64,000 nucleotides of DNA from Purshia tridentata. Lineage: Eukaryota; Streptophyta; Magnoliopsida; Rosales; Rosaceae. Every line of letters starts with the position of its first letter. Positions within the stretch are counted from its first letter, which is position 1. The stretch spans positions 1 to 64,000 of the forward strand of contig QANT01007445.1 in the NCBI GenBank assembly GCA_003254885.1. Direction: 5' to 3'. The notes below the pieces were generated by a model. The model was given only the letters and a program-made list of their open reading frames with translations, ran no database searches and was not told where the DNA came from. The translations under genes and the position numbers were made by a program. Shown here in pieces: positions 25,101 to 36,986 of this stretch.

Positions 25101-26806
25101 AAAGTCTCCACATGATGACAACGATTTGTGGAGTATAGGAGTCATGTCATAGTAAAGCAAATGCTGTAAATGGGAAGTAGATTTCTTACCCTTTTTTTTA
25201 TTTTTTATACCCATAAAAGACAAGAATCTTAGCTATTAAATCATGTAATTTTTTTTTTTTCTCTTCATACATGATTTACCAGTAAAGATCATACCTGTTA
25301 CTACATGAATACCAAAAAACTAATAAAAAATGTACTTTTCTGCAATGTACTAAGATGCGCTTTTTTTCTTTATTTTAATTTGTTTGTTTTTATTCTTAAA
25401 TTGTGTGGTTTTATTTTGTTATTTTAAAATTTTTTTTGTCAATTTAATTTCCATTAGAATAGCACTGAAATAGACATGTAAACGAATTGGATTCAGATTG
25501 AATTAATCTAAATTAAAATCCAAATATTAAATAAAGTAGATGTGGTAATTAAGGTCATATCGGAACATATATAAACCTCATGTAGTATTTGTATAACAGT
25601 ATAAGCAATAGCATTTAGGTATGACCAACCTACTCTCTCTCATCAACTACTTTGTCTTATTTAGAAAATTCAAAAGCTTGTTTACAAATTATAAGGTTTT
25701 ATTAATTATATGGGTGAAACTATAGGTTAGTGGTAGATTATATATCCATCAAACGGCATGTATAGAGGGCAAAAAAAAAGGGCATGTATAGGACATGCAT
25801 ACGCAACATTGAGTATATATTAAGAACCACCTAATCATCAAGCCTTTGTTTGCTTCTCCTTTTTGTTTATGCTAATTTCTAAGGGATAAGGTAAGAGTCG
25901 TAAGAACTAATAATTTAGGTCTTGTTTCACCAAAAAACATAATTTTGATCTTGACGCAAAAATAAAGTCACCACTTGCTGACATGAAAGTATTTGTCGCA
26001 ATTCGCTTACTCTGACTGAAAAAGATAAAACACATTCTCATCCTTTTGGGGGTGTAGGCAAACATCTCATGAAATATAGTTTACCTAACTTGAACTCTTT
26101 TTTAATAAGCTCAAAAAAAGATTTCTAAAAATAATTCTATTGGGTTTTGATAACTTTTTAATTATTTTATTTTTGTGAAGAATGTAAAAAGTATGTTGCA
26201 ACTTGCAACAAGACCACCAATAATAGCGTACCACATTTACATGACGAAATGATGCAGTTTCATTGGGCGAAGGTGTCTTTTGGACATATGCGTAGAGAGT
26301 AACACTCTAGAGGCAGTCTTTTGTGACTATATCAGCTCACTACATGATAGAACCTCTTAATTTATAAAATGAGTAACACTACGTATAATAAGCATACAAT
26401 TACTAACATAATATGTTGATCGAGTATATAATCTATCATTTAAAATATTAAATATATATATTTATGTGATTGATACGAAAGCTAACCCTCCTCTTCCTCC
26501 TTTTGCCTCCATACCAAAAAAAAATGTATTTGAAGCCAATTGCCTACAATAAACTAAGAAAGAGAAACCTCCAGAACTCAAAGCTGAGATGGATGAAAGT
26601 GGGAAGTGAAAATAACGATGCCATACCCAGAGTGTGAACTTTAAGAGACACATAATCACAATTGTGGGAGATAGGGACCCACTTTAGGAAACAGTTAGCT
26701 GGGTTAAAGGTTCAAAGTGCTCAACAGCCTGAGAGGTCTTCTGTATGTGTTTCAATTCTGTTTATGTTTTAGAAGGCCGAGATGTCGTCAAAGTTTGTAA
26801 AAGGGG

Positions 26807-27263
26807 TCACATCACACCTCGATTTCCCAAGTTGGAAGTTGGCATAGCATATCCAACACTCACACGGTCACGGTCACACCACTAATGTTCTCAATTTTCT
26901 TTTCATATTTATTTATTTATGCTTGTAAGATGGATTGGGCCGCTCATTTGAAAAGCCCAGACCCTGTCAGAGATGAACAGAACCGATTGGGCCAAGACTT
27001 GCTAAAAAAAATTGGGCCCCAACAAGTGGACCGCACCGCGCATTCATCTGGATATTTAACTGGCCCACTTGATTGGGACACAAAATATTCCTAGTATTGT
27101 ATGCTTTCTATTCATCATGTCTTTGAGATTTGAGATGATGCTCATAATAATTATGGATGGAAAGGTTTTTCACGTGGAATCATTTCTAACCACCATCATT
27201 TATCCTTAAAATCCTTTAAAATAATTATGTAATCATCATTTATTTTTAATACCTTTTAAAATA
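26807..27263. repeat. Duplicated module, copy 1 (457 bp)
   Basis: Starts TCACATCACACCTCGATTTC and ends ACCTTTTAAAATA directly before the N at 27264. It matches copy 2 (27397-27852) over its full length with about four substitutions and one A-run indel. It carries several TGGGCC or GGCCCA motifs (around 26936, 26989, 27013 and 27061) and one short open frame with no known domain. Confidence 0.93.
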
Positions 27264-27264
27264 N

Positions 27265-27297
<33 letters not shown>

Positions 27298-27398
27298 TTT
27301 CCGCAATGGGCGAAAGCCTGACGGAGCAATGCCGCGTGGAGGTAGAAGGCCTACGGGTCGTGAACTTCTTTTCCCGGAGAAGAATCAATGACGGTATC
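27265..27398 (+). pseudogene. Fragment of plastid 16S rRNA gene in nuclear DNA (NUPT)
   Basis: About 134 bp match the conserved 16S rRNA stretch beginning CCCAGACTCCTACGGGAGGC and running through TGGGGAATTTTCCGCAATGG, GCCTGACGGAGCAATGCCGC and CCCGGAGAAGAATCAATGAC to GGTATC. The TTTTCCGCAATGGGCG form is plastid/cyanobacterial, not the mitochondrial 18S type. Compared with the plastid sequence I remember there are about two changes (CCTACGGG for CCCACGGG, AATCAATG for AAGCAATG). It is far too short to be a working rRNA. The left edge abuts an N; the right edge runs without a gap into repeat copy 2, sharing the bases TC. Confidence 0.92.
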
Positions 27399-27852
27399 AC
27401 ATCACATCTCGATTTCCCAAGTTGGAAGTTGGCATAGCATATCCAACACTCACACGGTCACGGTCACACCAATAATGTTCTCAATTTTCTTTTCATATTT
27501 ATTTATTTATGCTTGTAAGATGGATTGGGCCGCTCATTTGAAAAGCCCAGACCCTGTCAGAGATGAACAGAACCGATTGGGCCAAGACTTGCTAAAAAAA
27601 TTGGGCCCCAACAAGTGGACCGCACCGCGCATTCATCTGGAAATTTAACTGGCCCACTTGATTGGGACACAAAATATTCCTAGTATTGTATGCTTTCTAT
27701 TCATCATGTCTTTGAGATTTGAGATGATGCTCATAATAATTATGGATGGAAAGGTTTTTCACGTGGAATCATTTCTAACCACCATCATTTATCCTTAAAA
27801 TCCTTTAAAATAATTATGTAATCGTCATTTATTTTTAATACCTTTTAAAATA
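27397..27852. repeat. Duplicated module, copy 2 (456 bp)
   Basis: Second copy of the module at 26807-27263, in the same orientation and about 99% identical. It starts at TCACATCACATCTCG, immediately after the 16S fragment, and ends at TTTTAAAATA, after which sequence unique to the locus (gaaatttaggatt) continues. The single-base indel falls in the A run before TTGGGCCCC and shifts the short open frame found in copy 1, so that frame is unlikely to be a conserved gene. Confidence 0.93.
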
Positions 27853-28139
27853 TAGAAATTTAGGATTAAATACCAAGTTTTAATACTTTTTTAGAAAATC
27901 AGTTTTGCATATAATTTTTAGGATTTGCTATTAACTAATGAACTTGATTTTTAGAATAAGTCACAAATTTACAGCTCATTTGTTTTGCGCTTTATTTATT
28001 TGACAAATTTGTCCTTCTATTGTCATTTGGCCCACATATGATGGGTTTTAAATAAAATTTATAAAGTTTTGATAAAATTGTCCTTGATACTTTTATATTG
28101 TCTTGGAAAATAATTAATATAGTCTCAACTTCAATTTTA

Positions 28140-28355
28140 GTTGTAACTGTACGACACTCAACTTCAAATTCAGTTGTGACTGAATGACAGTCACAGCTAA
28201 ATCGTGATACAGTCACAGTTAAGTTGTGACTGAATTGAAATTTTTTTTAAAAGAAATTGTATTACAAAATAATACTTAGTATGGTGGTGGAAGTTGTCTT
28301 TTTCAACTTACCAAGACAATCACAACTAAATTGTAAGACAGTCACAGTTAAAATG
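28140..28355. repeat. Cluster of alternating TGTGACTG / CAGTCACA motifs
   Basis: Within about 215 bp the octamer TGTGACTG or its complement CAGTCACA, with close variants (AATCACAA, GTAACTGT), recurs in both orientations, for example at 28175-28182, 28188-28195, 28210-28217, 28225-28232 and 28331-28338. The pair at 28210-28232 can form an 8-bp stem. It could be a decayed inverted-repeat element; no family was recognised. Confidence 0.5.
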
Positions 28356-29183
28356 TAATTGTAATGATTTTTTTTTAGTTTTAATACAATATAGTATAAA
28401 TTAATGTAATAGTATGGATATAATATATATATTCTTGTAGTGGCATGTGATGTAATATTTGTGAATTATAGTGCCCTTTACTATATTATTATGTTTGACT
28501 TTTCAACTAATACTTAATCTAAAATATTATTAAATTTTGGTACCTAAACAAAAAAATTATTGAAATTTAGTATTTAAAATCAATTAACCTTTTAAATTAA
28601 CTATGTAATCGGAGAATTAAAGAAAAAATGTAGGGTCAAACAATCTTATACATACATCTTTTCGACCACAATTATTATGCACATATTACTTTTATAACGG
28701 ATAATTATGATTGTGAGAAAAAATATGTAGATATACTCTATATTTTTTGTCCCGTTAAATACTTTATCAAGATTCAAGATTAAGGAGGTGCCCATCTAGG
28801 TGTACTAAAGATATTTTTGAGAAATGCAAGGGCTGCTGAGATCGAATATTGTATGGTTAGCAGCATGAGTGATTAAAAGATAAAAATTTGTTCATATCAC
28901 ATCCAATAATATTATTTTGATGATATAGGTGGTGTATAACCCAATTTAATTCAATCATAGGCATAAGAGGTCCCTACCTTATGTATGCCTAGCTTGTTTC
29001 CCAGCCTACATTGATGCACGTAGTACAGTATCTACATGCTGCATTCGAATTGATGAATATGGACCAATACAGGGACAGGAAATTCAAGCAATTAAAGAAA
29101 TCAATGGCAAATTAAGAAGGAGCAAAAACAATGACCAAAACCCTAAAACGACTAGGCGTAGTTGCGTAGAATTCAGAGGTGTC

Positions 29184-29603
29184 GGCACGCTTGAGCTCAA
29201 CAACTCATTACTTCTTAAGAAGTCATACCTACGATAATAAATAACAAAGACTTTTTTTTTATTTTTAATGCAAGGTCCTTATTGTTAAAGTTTGTTCAAC
29301 CATGTGTTCTAAACACTATCAAGGTCCTAGTAGGCCAGTAGCATGTGCATGTCAAAAATAAATTATAAAAAAAAAGAGAAGGAAACCACAACCGTCGATT
29401 GCAGGCACGCTTGAGCTCAACAACTCATTACTTCTTAAAAAGTCATACCCTACGATAATAAATAACAAAGACTTTTTTTTTTTTTTAATGCAAGGTCCTT
29501 ATTGTTAAAGTTTGTTCAACCATGTGTCCTAGTAGGCCAGTAGCATGTGCATGTCAAAAATAAATTATAAAAAAAAGAGAAGGAAACCACAACCGTCGAT
29601 TGC
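29184..29603. repeat. Tandem duplication of about 200-220 bp
   Basis: Copy 1 is 29184-29403 and copy 2 is 29404-29603, both starting GGCACGCTTGAGCTCAACAA and ending ACCACAACCGTCGATTGC. Copy 2 lacks about 18 bp present in copy 1 (around TTCTAAACACTATCAAGG) and differs in A and T run lengths. The high identity suggests a recent event. It lies about 0.9-1.3 kb upstream of the LPP1-like start codon. Confidence 0.9.
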
Positions 29604-29907
29604 TTGCACACATGGTACGATGGTAGTGTACGTGGTTGTTGTGAATGACCAATCGTCCCGCCAACTGAATGTAACCGTCCCTACCAACTACCCCTAGGCC
29701 GTAAGCCCTAACGAGAACTCCTTTTATAAAGGACCATGTTATCCATGCAGTGTCCAGCTGTCACCCACGATTCTCTCTCTCCATTTGTCAATCCCCAAAA
29801 CGACGCCGTCACGTCGTCGAACCAGTCATATTCCTAGGCAGGGGTCCATACGGCACTACATAGTACATACGTCAGCACAAAGAAGAGCCTCTCTAGGCCG
29901 GTAAAAG

Positions 29908-29973
29908 TCAATAGATCGGACGGCTTTCGTCACCAAACCGAGTTATGATCATTTGAAGCCTTGACTCTTGACC
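29908..29973. promoter_or_regulatory. Cluster of three W-box cores upstream of the LPP1-like gene
   Basis: GTCAA at 29908-29912 and TTGAC at 29961-29965 and 29968-29972 are W-box cores, the binding motif of WRKY factors. They lie roughly 560-630 bp before the LPP1-like ATG. Several ACGT cores are nearby (cgtcacgtcg, tacgtcag). From memory LPP1-type genes respond to stress and elicitors, which would fit, but short cores also occur by chance. Confidence 0.3.
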
Positions 29974-30533
29974 CTCGAAACACAGAGACAAACCCAATCC
30001 TCCAAATTTTTAAAAAAGCCAAAGTGGTTATCTCATCCTCGAGCCTCGTTCATATTCACACAATTTTTATTTTTGGCACTCCCACTTCGTCGTTGTTAAC
30101 GACGATCCAAGAATCAAAAACCGTCCGGCGCCAACTCCATTTTATAATTTCTCCAACTCCATTTTTCCTCCAAAGTGTGACATTTTCTTGGAAAAAGAAA
30201 TTATAATATTGGAAGTCCTTATAAGGTTACAGAGAGACAAAGTTGCTGACATGTCCTTTCTCAATCTTTTTTTTTTTGAATTCATTGTGATTACAAATAC
30301 ACCTCACTGCTGCTATGAATTCACTCCTTTTTCAATCTTTTTTCTTTTTCTTTCCTGTTTGTGATAAGATTCTCTCTGTTTTCTTCTGGTTTTTGGGTTG
30401 TTAACTTGTGATCTTTTACTGTTCTACACTGCTCTGTTTTCTTCACACTGCTCTGTGTTGACTTCAGTTGTACATGTCTGTTTGTGTTTAGAACCTTGAC
30501 AACTGTACGTCTAAATTTCTGGGCTTCTTCATT

Positions 30534-32686
30534 ATGGCTTGGAGGAATCTGGGATCCCTTTGTTCCTTTTTTAATTTCCGGAGTATCTTTCAGGTAATTG
30601 CTAAATTAAACTAGTTTTAATTGCTACTTTTGTACCTTTCAGGTATTTATTGGGATTGTTCATCAGTCATCATTCCCTGTTTTGCCTGATTTTTACTTCA
30701 TCAAGTTTTAATTACTATAATACATGGCAAAAAAAAAAAACAATTTTAATTACTATTATACTTATACTTAATTAAAATTTAATTAATAGGCTAAATTATT
30801 ATTAAGTTTTACTCTTTTGGCAGAGTAATTAATAATTATGTTCTGAAAAAGAAAAAAAGCAATTGGGAGTTCTTTACTTGATCATCTATATTCTATAGTG
30901 AAAGCTTTAAATGGTCACACAATAAGTAGTATATTTTTTGTCTCTTTGCAAAAGTATTACAATTAATGCGTGTTTATGGTGAACCAAATGAAGTCATCAG
31001 TTTACGGATTTGTTGTAGCAGGGCAGAACGACGTCGGAGATTGAACTGGGCACGTACACCATAAAATCTCATGGAGCTGTAGTTGCAAAGAATCACATGC
31101 ATGATTGGCTTATTCTGCTGCTTCTTGGAGTGATAGAGGTCATTTTGTTCAGCATTCATCCATTCTACCGTTTTGTAGGGAAGGATATGATGGAAGACCT
31201 TAAATACCCCATGAAAGAAAACACAGTGCCTGTTTGGGCTGTCCCTGTAAGTTTACAATGATAATTGTGCCCATTTGCTTGTATGGATATGATAGCAGCA
31301 AGTTTATAGTATTAGTACTATATATAGTTAATGGGATTGATTGCTTTTGTTCTATTAATGATCAGTTGTATTCAGTTGTGCTGCCTATTGCTGTTTTCCT
31401 TTTGTTCTATGTGCGTAGGAAAGATGTCTATGATCTGCACCACAGCATTCTAGGTAATCCATTTTTTGTTTTCATTTGATTCTCATTTAACTTGGAACCT
31501 TTTAGTTTATTTATTTGTTTTATCTGTGCATAAATGGGTTATATATCCATCTATCTACAAGAGCAGGCCTCTTATTCGCTGTGCTGATTACTGCGGTTAT
31601 TACGGATGCAATAAAAAATGCTGTTGGTCGTCCTCGCCCAGATTTTTTTTGGCGTTGCTTTCCTGATGGAAAAGATGTACGTTCCCATTAATTGGCTCCA
31701 ATTCAAAATCCTTGATAGCATTAAATCCCATATTTAATTTTATGGAAATCTGCTCCGAATTGCATCAATTCTGATCTTTATCTATGTTTTTACTTGTTGT
31801 AGCTTTATGATGAGTGGGGAGGTGTGGTGTGTCATGGTAAGGACAGTGACATAAAGGAAGGACATAAGAGTTTCCCAAGTGGCCATACTTCATGTGAGAA
31901 ATGCTTCCTGCTGCAATATACACTGTTTCAGTTAATTGGGTCCTTTTAGTTCACCAAAAAAGGTAGCAGATAAATCCATTCATCTGATACAGTTTTGGCA
32001 TTGCTCTGCAGGGTCCTTTGCAGGTTTAGGCTTTCTCTCACTCTACTTATGTGGAAAGATTAAGGCATTTGATCGCAAAGGGCACGTGGCAAAATTATGC
32101 ATTGTCATGCTTCCTCTACTTGCTGCAGCTCTTGTTGGTGTTTCTAGAGTAGATGACTATTGGCACCATTGGCAAGATGTGTTTGCTGCAGGTCTTTTAG
32201 GTGTGTGTTCATTCATTTATGATCTCTTTTGTATAATATTTTAAAACAAGAATGTTAGAGCTTCTTTATTGATGTGGTTCATATTTTGCAGGACTTGTTG
32301 TGGCTACATTTTGCTATCGGCAATTCTTCCCTTCCCCTTATCATGATGAAGGTCACATAAAGCTTTTTTATTTTCCATTTTTCCTGCATAGTTTCACAAA
32401 ATAGAATTGTTGACTACAACTTGATCTTCTTTAAAATCATTGTTCTGAGTTTTCCTTCTTGTTCTGATCAAATTCAGGGTGGGGTCCTTATGCATATTTC
32501 AAAGCATTGGAGGAGACACGTAGCAATCCAAATTCGACCACTCCTATGAATGCTCTTAGTGTGCAGATGATGGGGGATGAGATTGTGAATGAACAACCTG
32601 CACTAAATGGTAATGCATATACCTCTGCAAATCGGTACACAAGCATTAAGTTGGATGAAATCGAAGCTGGGATTGTGAGGAGGTGA
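30534..32686 (+). CDS. LPP1: Lipid phosphate phosphatase, LPP1/LPP3-like
   Basis: Eight exons: 30534-30593, 31022-31246, 31366-31453, 31567-31676, 31803-31893, 32012-32200, 32292-32351, 32478-32686. They join in phase to 343 residues. A short first exon ([15 protein letters not shown]...) precedes the conserved [18 protein letters not shown] start. About six membrane segments are expected. The PAP2 phosphatase signature is complete: KNAVGRPRP (KX6RP), PSGH within [14 protein letters not shown], and [12 protein letters not shown] (SRX5HX3D). [11 protein letters not shown] and WGPYAYFK are typical of plant LPPs. The enzyme removes phosphate from phosphatidic acid, lyso-PA or diacylglycerol pyrophosphate at membranes, ending phosphatidate signals. 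It is the first of a tandem pair with the LPP2-like gene 2.3 kb downstream. LPP1 and LPP3 cannot be separated with confidence by eye. Confidence 0.92.
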
Positions 32687-34941
32687 TCATATATTCATAT
32701 TGTACATCGATCTTGTGCTTTTGTTGCTAATGTTAGTTGTAGGCTTGTAGCACCATATATGCTAGAGCTGTAGTTTGATTGTTAATTAAGTGTGTGTGAA
32801 TACATGAATGCATTGTTACTTTCCTGGAACCAGAAAACCGACACTTACGTAATGCCTGGTTTAAATTATTAATATTGATGGAAGCAAATGGCAAGATGTA
32901 AACTTTTAATCATGTTAAGGCAGCCACATGGACCTTAGACCTTCACTCCACGTTAGCTGGTGTGCCCTCATTAGGCCCCCCATTATTCAACTTTATAGTA
33001 GCTTTCTGAGCTGTTCAACCACTGCCAATTAACATCGATCTCTATATGATTGCAAATTTTCTGTCAATTTCTTTGTTTCCATGTTTATTTATTTGTCGGT
33101 ATCAATTACCAATTAATCACCATCAAGAGGAGTAAGTACCATCACTAACTTCGCTTCTAATTTAATCTTGTTTATCTTTTAATCCAAAATATGACCCGTT
33201 TCCACCTTCTCCTTTTCTTCAACGGTATAAAATTGGAAAGGTAAAGTACAAATTAAAGGTATCATCTTCATACCAACAACAAGAAACGAATATGAAGACA
33301 TATAAAGAGATATAGCCTTTGTAAATTCGATATATACTATTGTCATATTTTAGAGTAACAGTTTTGTAATTTCATCAATAATAATTTGCAAGTTTGAATC
33401 CTAATTTGGCCTGCAAGTTGCAACATCAATAATAATAAAAAGACAAATCTTGGTTTTTTTTTAATTCAATCAAGACAGTCCATAAAAAAAAAAAAGGTCA
33501 AATTGTTTATTGCCGCTGGCTAGTGGCAACAACCATTTTCGTCTTTCACTCACTCCTAAAAAAATAAATAAAAATTTATAGTCTTTTTAAATTCTGTTAT
33601 CACGTTTATTTAATAGTGATTTTTTGGTTGATAATATCTTACAAAGTTACAAACCATGTCATTTTTCTCCTTGATGGTACAAATTAGAAAGCTCTGTCAA
33701 TGTGGTTTCTACTTTCTACTAGTAGCTGAGATCTTGATGTATTGCAAGTTATGAGGCTAAATTGGTGCACAAGTTGACAAGCATTATTAATTCCTTTCTT
33801 ATTTTAATGAGTATAATAATAATAATAATAATAATATAATTAAATATACATTACTTTTGAGTTTTGAGCAAATAAAGCTTTGAATTTTATTAAGTTGCTA
33901 AACTTAAAAAAAAAGTCTTGAATTTCATTTCAGCTGTTTTTGTGTCACTGTCCCCAGCCAGCATGCGGCCCTTTGTCTCTTTTGTCAATAATAAGAGACA
34001 AAAACAAAGCCAAGAACACCAAATGAAACCAAATCCAAAGACCCAAACTTACTCCGTCTTCTTCTTCCATTTTTATTTTATACCCTGTAGTGTATGATTC
34101 GGTGATAGTTGTTGTTATACAATCAACTCCACGCGCTTTTCTTTTTCTGTTTTCCTCTTCTTCGCTAAATTTACTCACCCCCCCCCCCCTTCCACTTCAA
34201 AATCGAAGCCAAAATTTACATGTACGCGTCTCTCTTTCTCTCTGTTCGTTTGTTTTCATTTTCTATGCACATTGTGATGCCTTTGTCTCCAATTGTTCAG
34301 TTCGTCCTCTTTTTTCTTTTTTTAATGTTTCTTTCTGCTTGGAATTTTTTTTTTTGTTGGTCCTGATGATGGATTAAGCCTCCGTTTGGTTGCCAGGAAA
34401 ATGAAGGAAAATAAAAGAACTGCATGTAGTAGTTTTTGTCGCTTTTGTTTTAGTTTAGGAAGAAATTGGAAAAACTCAAATCAATGCCGGATTGTTGAGT
34501 TAGACATATTTGAGTTCTTGTCTGTAATATTGTTTTATTCATTTGTATGTGGTATGTATATATTCTTGTGGTTCGTTGCTGGTTATGATCTGTGTTAATG
34601 TTTTCAAATTGTTCCATTACAAAATTTCATGTCTTGTGACTTTTCATCACATTTTCAAAAGTTAGTCTTTTATTTATTTATTTGTTTTAGAGGATAAAGA
34701 CATAAGTTGGTATAGTTATAGTTTTATAAAAGGTTAGATCAAGAGTTCATTGTTTAGTTGGCTTAAGTTGGTAGCGGGTGTGTGATTATAAATTAGACCG
34801 ATTGTTTGCACTCAAATGTTTGCATATTTAAGAAAAGCATTGTTCCTCAGTTGGCAGGGGAAGGTGTAACATATGTTATTTCAACTTACAGTGTCTCTTC
34901 TTCTTCTTTTTATTATTATTATTTTTTTCAGTTAGTCAAAA
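32687..34941. other. Intergenic region between the two LPP genes
   Basis: No coding region was found. It has an ATA trinucleotide microsatellite at about 33813-33836 and a C12-like run at 34178-34189. A CT-rich leader at about 34180-34250 probably starts the LPP2-like transcript. An acceptor (tttttttcag) at 34930 just before the ATG suggests a 5' UTR intron of several hundred bases. Confidence 0.5.
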
Positions 34942-36986
34942 ATGCCAGAGGTTCAGTTGGGTTCTCACACTATAAGGTCTCATGGAGTAACAGTAGCGAG
35001 GATTCATATGCAGGACTGGCTGATTTTAATACTTCTTGCAGTCATAGATCTCATTTTGAACTTGATAGAACCTTTTCACCGTTTTGTTGGAGATGATATG
35101 ATGACAGACCTGAAATACCCATTGCAAGACAATACAATTCCCTTCTGGGGTGTTCCAGTATGTTTTAATTTTAAGAAATAATATCATGCTGTTATAATTT
35201 ACATAAATCTGAAATTGTACGAGTCTCACTTCTGTGACAACACTAAAAGGCAAAAATCTTTTTTTCTTTTGTTAACTTTGGTAACAGATAATTGCAGTAT
35301 TGTTGCCGTTTGCTGTCATTCTTGTCTACTACTTCATCAGAAAGGATGTCTATGATCTGCACCATGCCATTTTAGGTAATTATTTTGTCTTTTCTTTTTC
35401 TTTTTTGTGATTTTTGCTATTGGCGAATGCTTTTTTGCATGTCGTGGTATTCTGATAACACTTACATTTTTCATTCTCATTCAGGCCTTCTATTTTCTAT
35501 CTTCATAACTGCTGTGTTAACTGATGCAATCAAAGATGCTGTTGGTCGACCTCGTCCAGACTTCTTTTGGCGTTGTTTCCCTGATGGCAAAGGGGTAGGG
35601 CTTCTAGTGCATAAAATTTTTATATATATATTTTTATCTTTTTTTGACAATTTTGCATTGTTTAGTTCATGGTCCTGTTCACTTATACACAGTCACATAC
35701 AATTGTATGTCCAGGTGTTTGATCCTGTCACAAAGAATGTCATGTGCACTGGAAGTAAGAGTGTCATCAAGGAAGGACACAAAAGTTTCCCAAGTGGGCA
35801 TACTTCATGTAAGCAGTCTGATACTTTGGGGAAACAGTATATGGAAGGATTAGGGGCGTGTGTGTGTGTAAAATCTAATCTCATTGCCTCTACCTCTTTC
35901 TTTTCTAATCATTTTGTAATTCCCTTTTGCCCTTACTTGTAGATAGTTGCATCAGGAGTTCTAAATATTTCCCCAAGGTTGTGCATATTTTAAGCTTCCC
36001 TTTCTGAAAACTTTAGGAGTGAGTGTATATGCTACCTATCTATTTTCTTTAGTTTATTAGCAAATTTTTTCTGTGTTACCCTTATTTTTTCTTTGGTGCA
36101 TATGTATGTTTGAGTTATTTGTAGCATCATAACATTCACTCAAAAGACATTCTCGTTGCCAACATGCAGGGTCCTTTGCAGGTCTTGGTTTCATTGCATG
36201 GTACTTATCAGGGAAAGTTAGAGTGTTTGATCGTAGGGGACATGTTGCAAAGCTCTGTATTGTCTTTCTACCATTACTTCTTGCAGCACTGGTAGGAGTT
36301 TCTCGAGTCGATGACTATTGGCATCACTGGCAAGATGTTTTTTCCGGTGGTCTTATAGGTAATTTGCCTGCTTATGGCATCACTGGCATGATGTTTTGAG
36401 AAAAAGATGTTTGTTGAGTTTTTCATTCTTTCTTTTTCTAATATTATACTTTCCTGTGCAGGAATCACTGTTTGTTCATTTTGTTACTTGCAATTCTTTC
36501 CACCCCCTAATGACATAGATGGTATGCACTTAAGAGTTCCCGTTTCATTAATTTTATAGGAACTAAGTTAAAATAAGTCAAATTTCTGTGCATTTTAGTA
36601 GTTCACAATCATTGTTCAGGTTCCCATCTTAAATCCACTCTGTAGCTAGCTTTCAACGAAAAACTTTTCAAGTTTTCTACAGTTCATTAATTTAAATTTC
36701 TATGTATTTTAGTAGTTAACAATCTTTGTTCATTAAATTCCTTTCTATTTGTGTTGAATGTGCAGGTTGGGGACCTCATGCTTACTTTCAGATGCTCGCA
36801 GAATCTCAAAATTGTGATCAGCCCTCATCCTCCAATGCCAATAGTCTTATTGTGCAGCAGACAGAACTTGAGAGTATATACATACAAAATCCAAATGGTG
36901 TTGAATCATTGCGAGGCAATAGAGGAGACACAAGCCCCATTCTCAATGGACCAGAAAGTGGGAGAAGACACTTGACTCTAGGCTGA
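34942..36986 (+). CDS. LPP2: Lipid phosphate phosphatase, LPP2-like
   Basis: Seven exons: 34942-35157, 35288-35375, 35485-35594, 35715-35808, 36170-36358, 36462-36521, 36766-36986, giving 325 residues. The start [15 protein letters not shown] matches the LPP2 N-terminus I recall. The PAP2 signature is complete: [13 protein letters not shown] in [14 protein letters not shown], and [12 protein letters not shown]. Six membrane segments are expected, with catalytic loops facing one side. The C-terminal tail (QQTELESIY, then a polar region) fits plant LPP2. The intron phases match those of the upstream LPP1-like gene, except that gene has one extra 5' exon, so the two come from one ancestral duplication. 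Likely role: dephosphorylation of phosphatidic acid and diacylglycerol pyrophosphate, as in ABA-linked signalling for LPP2 in Arabidopsis. The protein divergence says the tandem pair is old. Confidence 0.92.

Larger units (their letters stand above)
22185..30533. other. 8.3 kb gene-free stretch between PB1 gene and LPP1-like gene
   Basis: No coding region is supported here; open frames are short and lack domains. The left end is the promoter and CT-rich leader of the PB1 gene. From 22400 to 26700 it is AT-rich with T and A tracts; a small direct repeat (AATTAGGGTAATTTAATTG twice) lies at 22649-22688. At 26807-27852 a duplicated 457-bp module flanks a plastid 16S fragment. At 28140-28360 there are alternating TGTGACTG and CAGTCACA motifs. 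At 29184-29603 there is a 200-220 bp tandem duplication. From 29640 on it is the upstream region of the LPP1-like gene. Confidence 0.6.

Noticed and set aside
26885-27094. Short open frame in the duplicated module (MDWAAHLKSPDP...)
   Set aside because: Copy 2 shifts frame through an A-run indel; no domain and no sign of selection.
27265-27398. Reading the 16S match as a working rRNA gene or bacterial contamination
   Set aside because: Only about 134 bp of roughly 1.5 kb are present; it is of plastid type and is joined without a gap to nuclear repeat DNA on the right.
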